Assembly: GCA_029780415.1 (NCBI GenBank)
Contig: JAKOYN010000120.1
Span: 1-17,168 of the forward strand
Direction of reading: 5' to 3'
DNA from: RXIX01 sp003989075
GTDB taxonomy: Bacteria; Pseudomonadota; Gammaproteobacteria; Competibacterales; Competibacteraceae
Length of the DNA: 17,168 nucleotides
Every line of letters starts with the position of its first letter. Position 1 is the first letter of the stretch. Shown piece after piece: positions 1 through 6,869 of the stretch. A model generated the notes under the pieces. The model was given only the letters and a program-made list of their open reading frames with translations, had not been told where the DNA came from and searched no databases. The position numbers were made by a program, and so were the translations under genes.

Positions 1-23
1 TATAGATAAACAGCTTACAAACA

Positions 24-39
24 TGGCCCATCTATTGCG
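24..39 (+). promoter_or_regulatory. Putative sigma-54 (-24/-12) promoter of the PEP-CTERM gene
   Basis: The bases TGGCCC-ATCTA-TTGCG match the RpoN consensus TGGCAC-N5-TTGCW with exact spacing, including the invariant GG and GC. Transcription would begin near position 50, giving a leader of about 58 bases before the PEP-CTERM start at 109. PEP-CTERM genes are known to be controlled in several species by the PrsK/PrsR two-component system, whose response regulator acts with sigma-54, so the site fits the gene it precedes. No enhancer site for PrsR can be identified because the window begins 23 bases upstream. The site was found by eye and there is no expression evidence. Confidence 0.6.
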
Positions 40-108
40 TAATACTTACTAGTGGCCTTTAGGAAAAGGGCGTTAGGTTAGGTGTATTTTAACTTCTGGG
101 GATTTTAA

Positions 109-783
109 ACGAAATCACTTAAGTACTTCTTTTACTTTTTATGCACCGCACTATCTATCAGTGCCAATGCGACCTTAATTGATACCACTACCACATATAC
201 AGGATATTGGTCTCCTTTTGGAGAGTCTAATACAGCAACTTATGGACAAACATTTGCCGTTACTGGCGACAATATTCTGAACTCATTTTCACTCTATTTG
301 ACAGGATTTGTTGCGAATCCTGTTGATTTTAGAAGCTATCTTTATGAGTGGAACGGGAGCAGAGCAACGGGCGCGGCTTTATTCGTCAGTACTGACCAAC
401 AGTTTACGGGCTCTGCCTATGACAAACCACAAGAATTTTCCTTCACAACCGGCGGAATTGCTTTAGGTATTGGAAAAACCTACGTTGCTTTCCTCAGTGC
501 ATCCGGGTTGTTTAATGGAACTAATGGCACTGCATCAATGCCTGTCAGTGGTGCATTTGGCACTGATACCCTTAAGCAAGGTAATTTTGTTTACTACAAC
601 AATGGAAATAACTTTTCCTTATTGACAACGCATTCTTGGACCAGGTCTTCTGGTCAAGACGATGTCTGGTTTAAGGCATCTCTATCCTCTACCCAAGTGC
701 CAGAGCCCGCCTCTCTCGCACTCCTTGGCATTGGCATTGTAGGTCTAGGGATCTCTAGGCGGCGACGCAAGATAGCGCGGTAA
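109..783 (+). CDS. PEP-CTERM sorting domain protein, ACG in place of the start codon
   Basis: Secreted protein of about 224 residues, probably delivered to the surface or exopolysaccharide matrix by exosortase. The C-terminus (about 197-224) is a textbook PEP-CTERM signal: VPEP, a hydrophobic helix ALLGIGIVGLGI, then SRRRRK. The frame runs open upstream of the TTG at 298 to a TAA at 106-108. This extension encodes a clear signal peptide (xKSLKYFFYFLCTALSISANA, cleavage after ANA near residue 21), so 298 is not the real start. The codon at the right place is ACG at 109, six bases after a GGGGA Shine-Dalgarno sequence. No ATG, GTG or TTG lies in frame between 109 and 298, so ATG has probably mutated to ACG or ACG is used weakly. 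The middle looks like a beta-rich secreted domain with many G, T, S and aromatic residues. Its role is unknown. A sigma-54 promoter match lies upstream. Confidence 0.85.
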   Translation, partial: TKSLKYFFYFLCTALSISANATLIDTTTTYTGYWSPFGESNTATYGQTFAVTGDNILNSFSLYLTGFVANPVDFRSYLYEWNGSRATGAALFVSTDQQFTGSAYDKPQEFSFTTGGIALGIGKTYVAFLSASGLFNGTNGTASMPVSGAFGTDTLKQGNFVYYNNGNNFSLLTTHSWTRSSGQDDVWFKASLSSTQVPEPASLALLGIGIVGLGISRRRRKIAR

Positions 784-847
784 TACGCGGTAATCCGTCG
801 TAGTCCGTAGGACACAGTTGAGGTGCAAACCGCAGCGTTGGCAATTC

Positions 848-880
848 GGGTAAGAGCAGGTTTCTCCCCTGCCCTTACCC
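848..880. other. Stem-loop downstream of the PEP-CTERM gene
   Basis: Thirteen-base arms starting GGGTAAG and ending CTTACCC (848-860 and 868-880) pair with one mismatch around a 7-base loop. It lies 65 bases after the PEP-CTERM stop and about 90 bases before the next gene. No T-run follows on the plus strand, so it is not a standard intrinsic terminator. It could still stabilise the upstream transcript 3' end or be a dispersed palindrome. Confidence 0.4.
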
Positions 881-969
881 ACATCAACGCAGTCCATTAG
901 GATGGCACCGCGTCATATCGCCACAACAGTAAAACCAGTATAAACACAAATTGAAGGATAAAAATTCTT

Positions 970-2610
970 ATGTACAACGAAAGACTGCAATATTGGATCA
1001 AACAAATCAAATACCCATCAATGATAAATTTCTTCACAACAAGAAAGGTATCACTGATTTTTAGTTTATTATTTTATTCGCTGATTTTATTGTTAATTTA
1101 TTTCAATATGCTACATAATTCATTTTATGCCATAGAAGACTCATATATCACCTATCGTTATGCACAAAACTTAAGACTTGGGATTGGACTTGTTTTTAAT
1201 GATGGAGAAAGACACTTCGGTTCAACTGCGATGGGAATGGCTGTGATTCTTGCAGCATTCTCATGGTTGACAGAAAGCATATCAGATATTTGGAATAATT
1301 CACCACAGTTACCCGGAAGTCAGATTGTTTTTATTGCTCACTTGATCACAACACTTTCAATTGGATCTATTGCCATTTTGGCTTATTGGATAGCACTACG
1401 TCATTTAAATTTCGTTTTAGCCACATCGATTTCGGTTTTTTTCGCTATATTATTTTTCTCTGCTGAATACATGAATGATGCTTGTGGACACGAAACTTAT
1501 TTATTCATCTCTTTTTTAATTTTTTCAGGCTATCTTCTTATTTATAAAGATCGAGCTTTTTGGGCTGGAATTCTGCTAGGCATTGCCAGCACTTTTCGTC
1601 CTGACGCATTTTTATACATGGCAATTTTGACTGGTTGGCTTTCTTTTTTATGGATACATAAAGGATATGATATCCAGCAACGTCAACGTTTATTTATATT
1701 TTTGACTGGATATTTTCTGATTGCTATTCCTTGGTTTTTATTTTGTAAAGCTTATTTTGGCTCGATACTACCTAGTACATTAACTGCCAAACGCGCTCAA
1801 CCTCTACTTGGACACTGGAGTAATTTTACAATCCATAAAGCATTATCCGAATTGGTCAGGTTAATGCGGTTTCCGATGGCTTTTGCAGTAGCTATACTTT
1901 TAAGTTGTGCCTTACTGGCGCATGTAATGCAGGAGCGGAAGCGGGTAATCATTGGCCTGATTTATAATCCATTAACAGCACTTATGGCATGCTTGCTTGT
2001 TTTCGGTTTTGGACAAGTAATTTTTTATAGTTTAATTCAGATCAGCTTCTGGTTTTGGTACATTATTCCGCTTTGCATTATTGTATCCTTATGCGCTTTT
2101 CTAGCCACAGTTGATTTACTATCAGAATCTCATAAAAACAAAAAAGCGTTAGTAGCCATGACATTAATAGCTGTTATTTCTTTGATTCTTATTAATAGAG
2201 GCGCTTTATATTATGATTTAAAACAGTTAGTAACCAGTCATAATATAAACATGCATATCACCAGCCATGATCCAATTGTGAATTATTTACTTGAACATGA
2301 ACCAGCAGGGACTTCTGTTGCGACTAGCGAGCCTGGAGCCCTCGGATTTAAGCTAGGACCACGCTACAAAGTTATTGATGAACTCGGTTTGGTAAGCCCT
2401 GGTGTTGCAGAAAATATTATGCAAGGAAACCTGGATTTTCCTTTTAACACGTTTTTTCCTCAATATGTCATTGTATCTTGGGACGGCAAATACTCTCCTC
2501 ATGAGCGGCCTTGGTTCTTTACCTCTTATGAATTTGTTGGCGAATTTTCACATCCTTACTGGAATTTAAATTTGAAACGAGGCGCCTATCTTTATAAACG
2601 CAAAAGTTAA
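970..2610 (+). CDS. GT-C family integral membrane glycosyltransferase
   Basis: A 546-residue, very hydrophobic protein with roughly ten or more membrane segments, the first at about 28-46. Directly after it, at residues 56-67, is EDSYITYRYAQN, followed by GIGLVFNDGE. This matches the acidic first-loop motif (D/E-D-x-Y-I-x-x-R-Y-A-x-N-L, then G-x-G-L-V-F-N-x-G-E) of polyprenyl-phosphate-sugar-dependent GT-C transferases (ArnT/PMT-like, AftB-like). The C-terminal 100 or so residues are soluble and contain DELGLVSPGV, also common in these proteins. It probably adds a sugar to a surface polymer or protein on the periplasmic side; donor and acceptor are unknown. The ATG at 970 follows GAAGG at 953-957, a rather long spacing. 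The gene is far more AT-rich than the rest of the window (bases 1021-1080 contain 14 G+C of 60), which suggests horizontal origin. It follows the PEP-CTERM gene in the same direction, so a link to exopolysaccharide or protein glycosylation is possible. Confidence 0.8.
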   Translation: MYNERLQYWIKQIKYPSMINFFTTRKVSLIFSLLFYSLILLLIYFNMLHNSFYAIEDSYITYRYAQNLRLGIGLVFNDGERHFGSTAMGMAVILAAFSWLTESISDIWNNSPQLPGSQIVFIAHLITTLSIGSIAILAYWIALRHLNFVLATSISVFFAILFFSAEYMNDACGHETYLFISFLIFSGYLLIYKDRAFWAGILLGIASTFRPDAFLYMAILTGWLSFLWIHKGYDIQQRQRLFIFLTGYFLIAIPWFLFCKAYFGSILPSTLTAKRAQPLLGHWSNFTIHKALSELVRLMRFPMAFAVAILLSCALLAHVMQERKRVIIGLIYNPLTALMACLLVFGFGQVIFYSLIQISFWFWYIIPLCIIVSLCAFLATVDLLSESHKNKKALVAMTLIAVISLILINRGALYYDLKQLVTSHNINMHITSHDPIVNYLLEHEPAGTSVATSEPGALGFKLGPRYKVIDELGLVSPGVAENIMQGNLDFPFNTFFPQYVIVSWDGKYSPHERPWFFTSYEFVGEFSHPYWNLNLKRGAYLYKRKS

Positions 2611-2643
2611 CCCGGCTGGGTGGCTTCACGGCCAAATGCCGGG
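2611..2643 (+). terminator. Possible stem-loop terminator after the glycosyltransferase gene
   Basis: CCCGGC starts immediately after the stop codon and pairs with GCCGGG at 2638-2643; TGGC (2621-2624) and GCCA (2631-2634) can pair inside it. Only a weak T-rich stretch follows (GACTGATTTTA), so this is a candidate only. Confidence 0.25.
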
Positions 2644-3396
2644 GACTGATTTTAAGCACCGCTGGCCGCCCTGCTACACGCCAGCTTGCATCGGCGAGAT
2701 GCCTTGCAAACTGAGTCGCTACGCAATGGCTTAAACCAGCGGGGTCGTTCGTCATCCATGACATCACTTCCAGGATAGGCAATTCATCCGCAGCATATCG
2801 CGCTTGATGCGGTTCAAGCCTCACCACAGCCGACGGCCCTGCTCCGGGCGGGTTGGTCCGGTGGTGTCAATGGTGTGCCGGTCCGGTCCGGGGTGAGCGG
2901 TTCGCGACGGGTGACGGATACGGGTTGGAATCCGCGCCCGGCACCCGATCGCTCGAAGGCGTTCGAGGGCGTTTTCAGGCGACTTTGCGCCATCGGGAAT
3001 ACAACAGGTAGAGGGTCACCCGCGTGCGTGGCGTAGAGGCGGCTCTCCGGCGGCCTGAGGCACATTCCGGGGAGCGAGTGTGACCCCACGATTGGGCAAG
3101 CGGCCAAAACCCCGCTCTGCAGGCGCCTCGAACCGGCCGGGATCCACCTGGCACCGGGGTCGCGACCCGGCGAAGCGTGCCGCCTGCTGCCGATCGGCCC
3201 CACTACCCGGTGCCTACTCTGCACCCTGACCGCACATCCCACCGTCCAGAATCCCAATCTGCACACATTTAGGACTCCTTCCCACATGCATTGGATTCCT
3301 TTCCGGTCGGCTGCCAGCGGCGCGGTCCGGCGCGCAGCACTGTTGACTATTGAATGAGCGGGTTAGGAATCAATCGGCAAACGGTATAAGTTCTAA
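2644..3396. other. Long GC-rich intergenic stretch with no recognisable gene
   Basis: About 750 bases between the AT-rich glycosyltransferase gene and the first MITE copy. Open frames occur on the minus strand (2519-2827 and 2814-3287), but their products are Arg/Pro/Gly-rich, have no motif I recognise and lack convincing ribosome binding sites. I saw no transposase, tRNA or CRISPR signature. The abrupt jump in base composition at 2611 and the absence of a gene suggest decayed mobile or duplicated DNA, but no remnant can be named. Confidence 0.5.
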
Positions 3397-3401
3397 ACTC
3401 T

Positions 3402-3576
3402 TAGGACTTTCGCTTTTCGTCATTCCCGCGTATGCGGGAATCCAGGCAGGCGCAGATCGGTACCATAGACTCGGTGCCGTCATTCCCGCGTATGCGGGAA
3501 TCCAGTAGCCTGTTGAAAAGAATGGATACCCGCTGTTACGGGTATGACGGAAAAAGTCAGGTAAGCGAAAGTCCTG
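3402..3576 (-). mobile_element. MITE-like palindromic element, copy 1 (175 bp)
   Basis: The ends are inverted repeats: AGGACTTTCGCTT at 3403-3415 and AAGCGAAAGTCCTG at 3563-3576. A 5-bp direct repeat ACTCT flanks it (3397-3401 and 3577-3581), a likely target-site duplication. Inside are two identical 28-bp palindromic blocks containing CATTCCCGCG and CGGGAATCC, and a related block with ATACCC and GGGTAT, so the transcript could form several hairpins. There is no coding capacity. It is the reverse complement of the copy at 10136-10257, sharing terminal repeats, both hairpin types and the TTTTTCC and TTTCAACA-type spacers, but carries an extra 60-bp unit. It lies just upstream of the HugZ-like gene. 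The element looks non-autonomous and would need a transposase supplied in trans. Confidence 0.8.
3418..3505 (+). repeat. Direct repeat of a 28-bp palindromic block, 60 bp apart
   Basis: The 28 bases at 3418-3445 recur without change at 3478-3505. Each copy holds the near-palindrome ATTCCCGCG-TATG-CGGGAAT, a type of dispersed repeat found in many proteobacteria. The MITE copy at 10136-10257 has only one such block, so copy 1 carries an internal duplication. Two units do not make a CRISPR array. Confidence 0.8.
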
Positions 3577-3646
3577 ACTCTACGCAAATCTGCGTAATCT
3601 GCAGACACGGCAACGTGCTGAAAAGTATTGAATCGGGAGAAAACTG

Positions 3647-4141
3647 ATGAATCGCCAGGAACAACAACTGATGGCCGATCTGATCCGGAGTCGGCGTTGG
3701 GCCGCGCTGGCCACGCACAGCGCTGACGGCCCGGATGCCTCCTGGGTTGCTTATGCCAGCGAGGCGGATTTCGGCGGCTTCCTGCTGCATCTGAGCACGC
3801 TGGCCGCGCACACCCGCAACCTGCTGGCCTCAGCGCGCGCCGCACTGGCCATCAGCGCCACCGAACAGGACGGCCAGGATCCGCAAACCCTGGCCCGGGT
3901 CAGCATTCAGGGCGAAGTCACGGTACTGACCCGCGACAGCGCAGCCTATCAGGCCGCCGCGCAATGCTATCTGCACCGCCTGCCCGACGCCGCCGAACGC
4001 TTTGCATTTGGCGATTTCCTGCTGCTGCGCCTGGTACCGGTGCGGGTGCGCTTCATCGGCGGTTTTGCCCGCGCCTACACCCTCGACGATGTCGCCCTGC
4101 GCGCGGCGGCGCGCAATACGCTCAGTGCACCAGTTGATTGA
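3647..4141 (+). CDS. Pyridoxamine 5'-phosphate oxidase-like FMN-binding split-barrel protein (HugZ-like)
   Basis: A 164-residue protein that starts with the family pattern MADLIRSRRWAALATHSADG and continues with PDASWVAYASEADFGGFLLHLSTLAAHTRNL, as in PNPOx-like and HugZ-type proteins. The LATHSADG strand and the S-x-L-A-x-H-T-x-N-L segment are typical of this fold. The late segment RFIGGFARAYTL (about residues 137-148) matches HugZ relatives, but the C-terminal DUF2470 domain of full-length HugZ is absent. Likely a flavin- or heme-binding cytoplasmic protein; its substrate cannot be read. The ATG follows GGGAG (3635-3639) with good spacing. It is in opposite orientation to the secretion genes and its last 20 bases overlap the 3' end of gspF, so convergent transcription there is unavoidable. 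MITE copy 1 ends 70 bases upstream, leaving little room for a promoter outside the element. Confidence 0.8.
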   Translation: MNRQEQQLMADLIRSRRWAALATHSADGPDASWVAYASEADFGGFLLHLSTLAAHTRNLLASARAALAISATEQDGQDPQTLARVSIQGEVTVLTRDSAAYQAAAQCYLHRLPDAAERFAFGDFLLLRLVPVRVRFIGGFARAYTLDDVALRAAARNTLSAPVD

Positions 4142-5339
4142 GATCAAAGATCGGCAGCAGGATCGCCAGCACAATCACCAGCACCACCCCGCCCATCACC
4201 AGAATCAGCATCGGCTCGAAAATGCCCAGCAGCGCGGCGATCAGGGTTTCGGTCTCGCGCTCCTGTTGCACCGCTGCCCGCTCCAGCATCGACTCCAGGC
4301 GACCGCTGGACTCACCACTGGCGATCAGTTGCACGGTCATCGGCGGGAAATAGCCGCTATTGCCCAGCGCCTTATGCAGGCTGGCCCCTTCCTTGACCCG
4401 CGCAGTCGCCTGCTCGACCGCCTCGCGCATCGGCAGATTGCCCAGCACCTGCGCCGAGATGCGCAAGGCCTCCAGCACCGGCACGCCGCTGGCCATGAGA
4501 ATGCTGAAGGTGCGCGCGAAACGCGCGGTATTAGCGCCCCGGGTCAGCGGCGCCAGCAGCGGCAATTTCAGCAACACCTGATGCACCCGACGCTGAAAAC
4601 CGACCCGGCGCAGGGCATAACGCCAGCCGATGGCCGCAGCCACCAGCGCAGCCAGCAGCACCGCGCCGTACTGGCGCAGAAAATCACTCACCGCAATCAA
4701 ACCCCGGGTCAGCGCCGGCAACTGCTGATTCAGACTGCTGAACACCTGCACCACCTGCGGCACCACATAGGTCAGCAGGCCGGCGACAATCAGCACCGCC
4801 ACCCCGGTCAGCAGCGCCGGATAGAACAGCGCCAGACCGACCTTCTGCCGCATCTGCTGGCGGGCCTCGGTGTAATCAGCCAGGCGCTCGAACACCACAT
4901 CGAGATGCCCGGATTGCTCGCCGGCAGCCACCGTCGCCCGGTACAGCTCTGGAAACACCTGCGGAAAATCGCCCAGCGCCGTCGCCAGGGTATGTCCTTC
5001 CAGCACCCGGGTGCGCACCGCCAGCAACAGGCCGCTCAGCCGCGTCCGCTCAGCCTGCCGGGCCACCGCGCCCAGCGCTTCTTCCAGCGGCAGCCCCGAA
5101 CCGACCAGGGTCGCCAGTTGCCGGGTGATCAGCGCCAGATCAGTCGCAGTGACCCGGACCCGCCCGCTCCACCATTGCCGGCCGCGCCGCCGCTCCTGGC
5201 TGGCCACTTCCTCGATGCCAAGCGGATGCAGACCCTGCTCGCGCAGCGCCTGCCGGGCCAAGCGCGGCGTGTCGGCCTCGATCAGACCCTTGCGCGAACG
5301 GCCACGACTGTCCAGGGCGCTGTATTGAAATGCCGGCAC
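4122..5339 (-). CDS. gspF: Type II secretion system inner-membrane platform protein GspF
   Basis: A 405-residue polytopic protein that forms the inner-membrane platform contacting the ATPase GspE. The N-terminus MPAFQYSALDSRGR followed by KGLIEADTPRLARQALREQGL is the standard GspF start. Two homologous T2SF domains are visible: FPELYRATVAAGEQSGHL (about 129-146) and FPPMTVQLIASGESSGRL (about 331-348) are the paired signatures. Membrane segments lie at about 168-195, 223-240 and 368-397. Length is normal. The start is GTG at 5339, three bases past the gspE stop, consistent with coupled translation. gspG and the other pseudopilin genes usually follow gspF; here the next gene is a convergent, unrelated one. 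Confidence 0.96.
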   Translation of the reverse strand: MPAFQYSALDSRGRSRKGLIEADTPRLARQALREQGLHPLGIEEVASQERRRGRQWWSGRVRVTATDLALITRQLATLVGSGLPLEEALGAVARQAERTRLSGLLLAVRTRVLEGHTLATALGDFPQVFPELYRATVAAGEQSGHLDVVFERLADYTEARQQMRQKVGLALFYPALLTGVAVLIVAGLLTYVVPQVVQVFSSLNQQLPALTRGLIAVSDFLRQYGAVLLAALVAAAIGWRYALRRVGFQRRVHQVLLKLPLLAPLTRGANTARFARTFSILMASGVPVLEALRISAQVLGNLPMREAVEQATARVKEGASLHKALGNSGYFPPMTVQLIASGESSGRLESMLERAAVQQERETETLIAALLGIFEPMLILVMGGVVLVIVLAILLPIFDLNQLVH

Positions 5340-5342
5340 CGC

Positions 5343-6869
5343 TCAATCCTCCCGCGTCACCCGCACCAGCTCGGCCAGCGCGGTATCCCCGGCCAATACC
5401 CGGCGGCGACCATCGTCGCGAATGCCGCTGCTGGAACGCCGCGCATACTGCTCCAGCTCCTGTTCACCCTTGCCCTGATGAATCAGGGTCTGCATGGCCT
5501 CATCGACCGTGACCAGTTCGAAAATGCCGGTGCGCCCGCGATAGCCGGAGTGATTGCACTGCTCGCAGCCAGCGGGCGTGTACAGCGTCGGCGGCAAGGC
5601 CGGATCGACGCCCAGCGCACTGCAATCCGCCGGCGTGGCCCGGTGCGGCTGCTTGCAGTGTGGACAGAGCCGGCGCACCAAACGCTGCGCCAGCACACCG
5701 ATCAGCGACGAGGACAGCAGGAACGGCTCCACGCCCATATCGCGCAGCCGGGCGATGGCGCCCACCGCGCTGTTGGTGTGCAGGGTCGATAGCACCAGAT
5801 GACCGGTCAGCGAGGCCTGCACGGCAATTTCGGCGGTTTCCAGGTCACGAATCTCGCCGACCATGACCACATCCGGGTCCTGGCGCAAAATGGCGCGCAG
5901 ACCCCGGGCAAAGGTCATATCGACCTTGGTGTTGACCTGGGTCTGGCTGATGCCATCGAGGTAATACTCGATCGGATCCTCGACGGTCATGATGTTGCGC
6001 TTGCGGTCATTGAGCTGAATCAGCCCGGCATACAGCGTAGTGGTCTTGCCCGAGCCGGTCGGTCCGGTGACCAGCAGAATGCCATGCGGGCGATGAATCA
6101 GCTTGAGCAGGCGGCTCTCGTCGCCCGGCTCCATACCCAGATGGCGCAGATCCAGGCGGCCCTCGCGCTTATCGAGCAGGCGCAGCACCACCCGTTCGCC
6201 ATGCCCGGTCGGCAGCGTAGAGACGCGCACATCCACCGGACGTCCGGCCACTTTCAGCGAAATGCGCCCATCCTGCGGCAGGCGCTTCTCAGCGATATCG
6301 AGATGAGCCATGACCTTGACCCGCGACACCAGCAGCGGCCCCAGCGCCCGTGGCGGTTGCAGCGCCTCGCGCAGCACGCCATCGATGCGAAAACGCACCA
6401 GCAGACGGTTTTCAAAGGATTCGATGTGAATGTCCGAGGCATTTTCCTTGATCGCCTCGGTGAGCAGGGCATTGATCAGGCGAATGATCGGCGCATCGTC
6501 AGCGCTTTCCAGCAGGTCTTCGGGTTCGGGCAGGCTCAGCGCCACCTGATTGAGGTCAATCTCCTCGCCGAGGTCTTCCATCATGCGCGCCGCGCCGTTG
6601 CTGTCGCCCTCGTAGGCATCCTGCAACAGACGCACAAACCGCTCGACCGCCACCGGCTCCGGATGCAGCGCCACACCCAGATAGCGGCGCACTTCGGCCA
6701 GACTGCGCGCACTGACACCGGGCCGGCAGACCACGCGCGCGCCACTCGCATCCATGTCCAGCACCAGCACGCCATGGCGCTTGGCGAAGGCATAAGGCAA
6801 ACGGCGCAGCGGTGCGCTGTCCGCCTCGGGCACTGCAAGCGGCGCAGCGCTGGCGTCTACGGCGTTCAT
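5343..6869 (-). CDS. gspE: Type II secretion system assembly ATPase GspE
   Basis: A 508-residue cytoplasmic hexameric ATPase that drives pseudopilus assembly. An N-terminal region of about 130 residues (GspE-N like) precedes DDAPIIRLINALLTEAIKENASDIHIE. The Walker A motif GPTGSGKT is at 269-276, the Asp box near TVEDPIEYY, the Walker B region DPDVVMVGEIRD at about 331-342, and the His box TGHLVLSTLHTNSA just after it. A zinc-binding CPHC (402-405) and CEQC (435-438) tetracysteine motif marks it as GspE rather than a retraction ATPase. ATG at 6867-6869 overlaps the gspD stop by four bases (ATGA), so the two are translationally coupled. Confidence 0.97.
   Translation of the reverse strand: MNAVDASAAPLAVPEADSAPLRRLPYAFAKRHGVLVLDMDASGARVVCRPGVSARSLAEVRRYLGVALHPEPVAVERFVRLLQDAYEGDSNGAARMMEDLGEEIDLNQVALSLPEPEDLLESADDAPIIRLINALLTEAIKENASDIHIESFENRLLVRFRIDGVLREALQPPRALGPLLVSRVKVMAHLDIAEKRLPQDGRISLKVAGRPVDVRVSTLPTGHGERVVLRLLDKREGRLDLRHLGMEPGDESRLLKLIHRPHGILLVTGPTGSGKTTTLYAGLIQLNDRKRNIMTVEDPIEYYLDGISQTQVNTKVDMTFARGLRAILRQDPDVVMVGEIRDLETAEIAVQASLTGHLVLSTLHTNSAVGAIARLRDMGVEPFLLSSSLIGVLAQRLVRRLCPHCKQPHRATPADCSALGVDPALPPTLYTPAGCEQCNHSGYRGRTGIFELVTVDEAMQTLIHQGKGEQELEQYARRSSSGIRDDGRRRVLAGDTALAELVRVTRED

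Noticed and set aside
298..783. PEP-CTERM gene starting at TTG 298
   Set aside because: The same frame continues upstream into a complete signal peptide, and PEP-CTERM proteins need one for export.
901..920. Second sigma-54 promoter (TGGCACC at 903-909) before the glycosyltransferase gene
   Set aside because: The -24 half is good, but the required GC of the -12 half is absent at the correct spacing.
2814..3287. 157-codon minus-strand frame in the intergenic stretch
   Set aside because: No family resemblance, Arg/Pro/Gly-rich product and no ribosome binding site; kept only as part of the gene-free region.
3418..3505. CRISPR array
   Set aside because: Only two identical units, each palindromic, inside a MITE-like element; no third repeat or cas genes.
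4002..5792. 596-codon plus-strand frame across gspF and gspE
   Set aside because: Q/H/R-rich shadow frame opposite two clearly conserved genes, caused by high GC and codon bias.
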